This document shows positions 13,065 to 15,693 of a DNA stretch of 15,693 bases, piece after piece. Position 1 is the stretch's first letter; each line of letters begins with the position of its first letter. The notes under the pieces were generated by a model. That model did no database searches, was not told where the DNA came from, and saw nothing but the letters and a program-made list of their open reading frames with translations. The position numbers and the translations under genes are program-made. The stretch covers positions 1-15,693 of the forward strand of contig JAEDLI010000054.1 in the NCBI GenBank assembly GCA_016295375.1. Direction: 5' to 3'. This stretch comes from Fibrobacter sp. (lineage in GTDB: Bacteria; Fibrobacterota; Fibrobacteria; Fibrobacterales; Fibrobacteraceae).

Positions 13065-14078
13065 CTAGAAATTAAACCGCAGGCCGGCCCGGTGTTCCAT
13101 CCCGAGCCCTTGGGCCAGGTAAGAAAAGCTGTAGTCCAGGGCGAACAAGCCCATGCTGTAGCCGAGGCCGAGGCTCAAGAAGCGTGCCTCGTTGGATTCG
13201 TCGGGCCTGCTCCGGTCTTGAATCAGCTCCAGGGCGTCCCGTTTCAGGTCCAGCCATGTCCGGCTGAAACCGCCCCGTATGGCGAAATACTTGCCCAGCA
13301 GGTACTCGGCGCCGATATTCAGGCGGGGTTCTGCATACCGCGGAAAATTCGTTTCGCCAAAGACTGTCAACTTCGGGAGACTCTTGGGGCGCATGAATCC
13401 GGAAAGGGCGAACACCTGCCCCATGGGGTAGTATTCGTCTTCGCCGTCATCTACATAGTCTCGCAAAAGGCAACCGAAGTCCTTGGCCACAAGTGCCAGT
13501 CCCCAGAATTTATTTTCGGATTGCCAGGAAATACCCCAGTCGAAGGCCGCCCCGAAGGCGGTACGGTCACCCTCTTCGTCGGCCAGCCTGTCGCTTGCGA
13601 ACTTGAGGGTGGCGCCGAACTGGAAATGCTTCATGGGAAATGCTACCGTGGCGGTGACCAGCTGGCTCAGGGGGTTGTAGTCCTTGCCGGTCTCGTTGCC
13701 GTATTCGTCATAGCCTTCGATAGTTCCGTAGTCCAGCCAGTTGTACGAAATCTGGTACAGGAATCGCTTGAAGTCCCGGGTGTAGTACAGGGAACCCTGG
13801 TTTTCGGAGAATTCGCCGGTCTGCCAGTGCATGCCGACGGTTCGTTCCTTCCCTTCGGGCATGCGGAGCGCGGCCGGGTTCAGTTGGGCGATGCTCGGGT
13901 CGGTAGAAGGGGCTGCCGCTGCGGATTTTTCAAGGGCCGCATTTCGGGGGCTGTCGAAGGTGGACATGAAGGAGAAAACTTCCTGACCGGCATCGCCTTG
14001 CGAAAAGTAGGCCTGTGCCTCGAACGTGGCGGCAAGCAGAGCAAGCGCTACCACCTGGAAGTTTATCTTCTTGAACAT
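13065..14078 (-). CDS. PorV/PorQ-like outer-membrane protein
   Basis: The product is 337 aa with signal peptide MFKKINFQVVALALLAATFEAQA (about 23 residues). The mature start has the pattern seen in PorV/PorQ-type barrels: SPRNAALEKSAAAAPSTD at 43-60 followed by a LNPAAL box at 66-71. Strands then include YQISYNWLDYGTIEGYDEYGNETG (109-131), FGATLKFASDRLADE and FDWGISWQSENKFWGLALVAKD, and the last residue is Phe (LRFNF). Proteins of this class shuttle or anchor type IX secretion clients at the outer membrane, which fits a genome whose cellulase carries a sorting-type tail. I cannot tell PorQ from PorV or from a more general UPF0164-like barrel. There is no clear Shine-Dalgarno, and the likely -10 element is 8 nt from the ATG. 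Confidence 0.68.
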   Translation of the reverse strand: MFKKINFQVVALALLAATFEAQAYFSQGDAGQEVFSFMSTFDSPRNAALEKSAAAAPSTDPSIAQLNPAALRMPEGKERTVGMHWQTGEFSENQGSLYYTRDFKRFLYQISYNWLDYGTIEGYDEYGNETGKDYNPLSQLVTATVAFPMKHFQFGATLKFASDRLADEEGDRTAFGAAFDWGISWQSENKFWGLALVAKDFGCLLRDYVDDGEDEYYPMGQVFALSGFMRPKSLPKLTVFGETNFPRYAEPRLNIGAEYLLGKYFAIRGGFSRTWLDLKRDALELIQDRSRPDESNEARFLSLGLGYSMGLFALDYSFSYLAQGLGMEHRAGLRFNF

Positions 14079-14086
14079 AGGTTAAA

Positions 14087-14117
14087 TTTATAAAATTTGC
14101 CTTTACAAAAAGGCAAA
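14087..14117 (-). promoter_or_regulatory. Promoter of the PorV/PorQ-like gene with overlapping 9-bp palindrome
   Basis: On the minus strand TTGCCT (14116-14111), an 18-base spacer and TATAAA (14092-14087) form a promoter. A perfect inverted repeat, TTTGCCTTT (14096-14104) and AAAGGCAAA (14109-14117) with a 4-base centre, covers its -35 and the -35 of the divergent tRNA promoter. This is a natural position for an operator acting on both sides. No regulator can be named. Confidence 0.55.
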
Positions 14118-14129
14118 AGTTTCTATATT
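14102..14129 (+). promoter_or_regulatory. Promoter of tRNA-Lys
   Basis: TTTACA (14102-14107), a 16-base spacer and TATATT (14124-14129) lie just upstream of the tRNA. The mature 5' end at 14140 is 11 nt past the -10, so the 5' leader of the precursor would be only a few bases. The bases GGGTCGCTC between them are GC-rich, unlike the usual discriminators of strongly expressed genes elsewhere in the window. Confidence 0.65.
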
Positions 14130-14139
14130 TGGGTCGCTC

Positions 14140-14212
14140 GGGCTACTAGCTCAGTTGGTAGAGCAACGCCCTTTTAAGGCGTGGGTCGAAGGTTCGAGCC
14201 CTTCGTAGCTCA
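14140..14212 (+). tRNA. trnK-UUU: tRNA-Lys (anticodon UUU)
   Basis: The 73-nt gene folds into a full cloverleaf. Acceptor arms GGGCTAC and GTAGCTC pair with one G-U and are followed by discriminator A. The D stem is GCTC/GAGC with loop AGTTGGTA. The anticodon stem ACGCC/GGCGT holds loop CTTTTAA, so the anticodon is TTT (14173-14175). The T arm is GAAGG-TTCGAGC-CCTTC. CCA is not encoded. A terminator follows at once, so it is a single-tRNA unit. Confidence 0.97.
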
Positions 14213-14220
14213 GTGAAAAG

Positions 14221-14253
14221 CCGGTTTCGTTTTCGGAACCGGTTTTTCTTTTT
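14221..14253 (+). terminator. Intrinsic terminator of tRNA-Lys
   Basis: CCGGTTTCG (14221-14229) pairs with CGGAACCGG (14234-14242), one pair being G-U, around TTTT, followed by TTTTTCTTTTT (14243-14253). It also lies 13 nt beyond the stop of the convergent DHH gene, although the minus-strand T tract is weak. Confidence 0.92.
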
Positions 14254-14265
14254 GATGACTCTCTC

Positions 14266-15219
14266 TCACAATTGTTTTTTTACCAGCACCAAAATCTTCT
14301 CAATCGCTTCTTCTGGCGATAGGTCCGTATCTCCGCCGGCAGCCCGTGTATGCCCGCCTCCGCCGAATTCCTTGGCGATGACGTTCACGTCCACCACGTA
14401 GTTGCTCCTGAGGCTAATCTTGTACTTGCCGTTTACGGGGTACAGGAACACCGCCACTTCGGTGCCCGAGACTTCACGCAGGGTGTCGATGACGTTGCTC
14501 AGGTCCACCGGCGTTACGTCGAATTCCTTCATCTTTTCGGGAGTCACGTAGGCATGTACCACGCGGCCATTTGGGGCGAGCTTGCAGTTCTGCAGCACGA
14601 ACCCGGTCACCAACGTTTGCTTGTAGGTGCGGCAATAGTAGGTCTCGTTCACGATGCGGGCAAAATCGATTCCCTTGTCGATAAGGGTGCCCACGATTTC
14701 CATGGTCCGCTTGCCCGTGTTGCTGAACTTGAATGCTCCCGTGTCGTGGACGATTCCGAGGTAGAGGCATTCTGCGGTGCGCTTGCTGATTTTGCTCGGG
14801 TCCAGCTGTTCAAAAAGCACTTGACTGGCGGAACTGGCACTCGGCTCCACGATGTTCAGGCTGCAGAGATTTTTCGGGTTACTGATATGGTGGTCGATGT
14901 TGCAGGTTTTCTTGGCGCTTTGTAGGCATGCCACTCCGCCGGCACCCACACGCTCAAAGGAGGGCGTGTCCATAAGCACCGCCGCGTCAAAGGGTTCGCT
15001 CCCGTCGGAGCTTTCGAACAGCGGGAGCGCCTTGTCGGCACCGTTCAAAATCCTGTAGCTTTCCGGGAATTTTTCCAGATAGACCTGAACCTTGATATTC
15101 GGGAAATTATCCAGGATGTAGTTGTACAGGGCCAGGGTAGAGCCGACGCAGTCACCGTCGGGCCGCACGTGGCCGAAGATGGCCAGGGTGGAAATGTCTT
15201 TCAGGAAGTTATCGATCAT
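14266..15219 (-). CDS. nrnA: DHH/DHHA1-family phosphoesterase (NrnA-like oligoribonuclease/pAp phosphatase)
   Basis: The enzyme is expected to degrade short oligoribonucleotides or pAp in the cytosol using two Mn ions. The product is 317 aa from the ATG at 15219. The frame is open for 31 more codons, but that stretch lacks family similarity and crosses promoter-like DNA. The DHH domain shows HVRPDGDCVGS (H17, D21, D23), LMDTPS (D84), NIDHH (D109, H110, H111) and HDTGAF (D159). The DHHA1 domain ends with FGGGGHTRAAG at 285-295. All metal ligands are present. NrnA-type proteins are about 310-330 aa; the longer RecJ and the c-di-AMP phosphodiesterase GdpP carry further domains absent here. There is no good ribosome site, and a TATTTT element lies 7 nt from the ATG. 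Confidence 0.87.
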   Translation of the reverse strand: MIDNFLKDISTLAIFGHVRPDGDCVGSTLALYNYILDNFPNIKVQVYLEKFPESYRILNGADKALPLFESSDGSEPFDAAVLMDTPSFERVGAGGVACLQSAKKTCNIDHHISNPKNLCSLNIVEPSASSASQVLFEQLDPSKISKRTAECLYLGIVHDTGAFKFSNTGKRTMEIVGTLIDKGIDFARIVNETYYCRTYKQTLVTGFVLQNCKLAPNGRVVHAYVTPEKMKEFDVTPVDLSNVIDTLREVSGTEVAVFLYPVNGKYKISLRSNYVVDVNVIAKEFGGGGHTRAAGGDTDLSPEEAIEKILVLVKKQL

Positions 15220-15312
15220 GTCCAAAAAAATAGTTTTTGCGGGGTGACAATTGTGTCTTTTTGCTTTACCTTGTGTAAATTTTTGTAAACTTTTTATGTA
15301 ATGTAGTTGCAT

Positions 15313-15328
15313 CTTACAAAAATGTAAG
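15313..15328. promoter_or_regulatory. Dyad operator candidate 1 upstream of gdhA
   Basis: CTTAC and GTAAG arms flank AAAAAT. The 16-bp site matches the second dyad at all positions but one (A/G in the spacer). Confidence 0.55.
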
Positions 15329-15392
15329 TTTTGCGGTATCCGTGCCGTGAAATTTGGCGAAAATTCAAACTTTTTAAAACTGACAAAAAACT

Positions 15393-15412
15393 AACTTACG
15401 AAAATGTAAGTT
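15393..15412. promoter_or_regulatory. Dyad operator candidate 2 upstream of gdhA
   Basis: AACTTAC (15393-15399) and GTAAGTT (15406-15412) flank GAAAAT, a 7-bp perfect dyad. Its centre is 82 bp from the first dyad, close to eight helical turns, and about 57 bp upstream of the gdhA -10, so either activation or looping repression is possible. Confidence 0.6.
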
Positions 15413-15458
15413 TTTGAAGATTTCTGCCCGTTTTTCACTATTTGTCATGCCCCTTTGC

Positions 15459-15506
15459 TATCTTTACAGACGTTAAAAACATTAACAATCAAAACTCTCA
15501 ACGGAG
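15459..15506 (+). promoter_or_regulatory. gdhA -10 element and ribosome-binding site
   Basis: TATCTT (15459-15464) is a -10 of the type seen before the beta-barrel gene. No good -35 stands at 16-18 bp, which suggests activator dependence. GGAG at 15503-15506 is 8 nt before the ATG. The leader of about 45 nt is A-rich and unstructured. Confidence 0.55.
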
Positions 15507-15514
15507 AAATATAA

Positions 15515-15693
15515 AATGGCAATCAAGAATGCTTACCTTCAGAAAGTCTATGACAAGGTCGTCGCCCGTGATCCGGACCAGGCCCTCTTCCACCAGGCTG
15601 TCCGCGAATTCCTCGAATCCCTCGACCCCGTCCTCGAACAGGACAAGTCCTGGGAAACCAACGGCGTGATCGACCGCCTCGTCGAACCGGAAC
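15515..15693 (+). CDS. gdhA: NADP-type glutamate dehydrogenase, N-terminus (3' truncated by window)
   Basis: The enzyme makes glutamate from 2-oxoglutarate and ammonium, the main ammonia-fixing step in many rumen-type anaerobes. Only 59 residues are visible. They match the start of the hexameric bacterial GdhA: a helix YLQKVYDKVVARDPDQALFHQAVREFLESL, then DPVLEQD and the characteristic RLVEPE at 54-59, which leads into the first beta strand of the family. The NADP preference is the usual one for this subfamily and cannot be seen in this fragment. The ATG has a clear GGAG 8 nt upstream. The gene faces away from the DHH gene across a gap with two operator-like dyads, so its expression is probably regulated, plausibly by nitrogen status. 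Confidence 0.9.

Larger units (their letters stand above)
15220..15514. other. AT-rich divergent regulatory gap between the DHH gene and gdhA
   Basis: These 295 bases hold no credible gene. They contain a possible minus-strand -10 (TATTTT, complement of 15227-15232) for the DHH gene and two matching dyads (15313-15328 and 15393-15412). Five TGTAA pentamers lie on the plus strand (15274, 15284, 15297, 15323, 15405), and the gdhA -10 and ribosome site are near the right end. No terminator-like hairpin is evident. Confidence 0.7.

Noticed and set aside
13092..14093. 333-codon open frame on the plus strand opposite the PorV/PorQ-like gene
   Set aside because: The minus-strand product has a signal peptide and barrel features; the plus-strand translation has none, and it would run into the tRNA promoter.
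14140..14212. tRNA-Lys 3' end as an integration site for a mobile element
   Set aside because: No integrase gene and no direct repeat of the tRNA 3' end are visible downstream; a normal terminator and a housekeeping gene follow.
15220..15312. 31-codon N-terminal extension of the DHH phosphoesterase
   Set aside because: The extension has no family similarity and its end meets the first gdhA-side dyad; the ATG at 15219 leads directly into the first conserved strand.

Overview
The window most likely comes from a Fibrobacter-type bacterium (phylum Fibrobacterota) or a close relative. This is inferred from gene content: a secreted GH5 endoglucanase with a C-terminal sorting-type domain, a PorV/PorQ-like outer-membrane protein, a futalosine-route menaquinone enzyme, a UDP-xylose synthase and a hexameric-type glutamate dehydrogenase. 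Most of the DNA is moderately GC-rich and densely coding, and the short AT-rich gaps carry -10 elements of the form TATATT / TATCTT. It reads as chromosome; no phage, IS element or CRISPR array is visible.

Layout. Bases 1-1078 (+) hold the end of an EamA-type transporter and coaE. A 13-bp inverted repeat and a near-symmetrical terminator (1088-1190) separate them from a leftward outer-membrane beta-barrel gene (1207-1986). A divergent promoter region (1987-2161) then drives uxs (2162-3088, +). The uxs stop codon directly abuts the stop codon of a convergent GH5 cellulase gene (3089-4396, -). Upstream of that lies a leftward operon plsC-ruvA-mqnE (7063 to 4579), closed by a hairpin terminator at 4434-4468 that also sits in the cellulase promoter region.

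Bases 7135-12177 (+) form the most distinctive block: a LolA-like periplasmic carrier, a 12-TM MMPL/RND exporter, a FabG-type ketoreductase and a FabF-type ketoacyl synthase. This set resembles the export and chain-extension part of aryl-polyene/xanthomonadin-type lipid pigment clusters. The fabG-fabF pair has its own strong promoter. The rest of such a pathway (ammonia lyase, carrier proteins, dehydratases, starter ligase, chain-length factor) is not in this window.

The block ends at a doublet of REP-like palindromes (12219-12300). Next come a leftward pair, a PorV/PorQ-like outer-membrane protein and a glycosyltransferase-like protein without a DxD motif (14078 to 12310). A palindromic divergent promoter separates this pair from tRNA-Lys(UUU) (14140-14212). 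A DHH/DHHA1 phosphoesterase (14266-15219, -) and the start of gdhA (15515 onward, +) finish the window. The gap between those two carries two matching dyads that look like operators.

Functionally the window mixes housekeeping genes (coaE, ruvA, mqnE, plsC, tRNA, NrnA-like, gdhA) with envelope and secretion genes (barrel protein, PorV/Q-like protein, LolA/MMPL exporter, cellulase). The best candidate for something special is the lolA-mmpl-fabG-fabF module, together with the promoter architecture: several genes appear to have almost no 5' leader.
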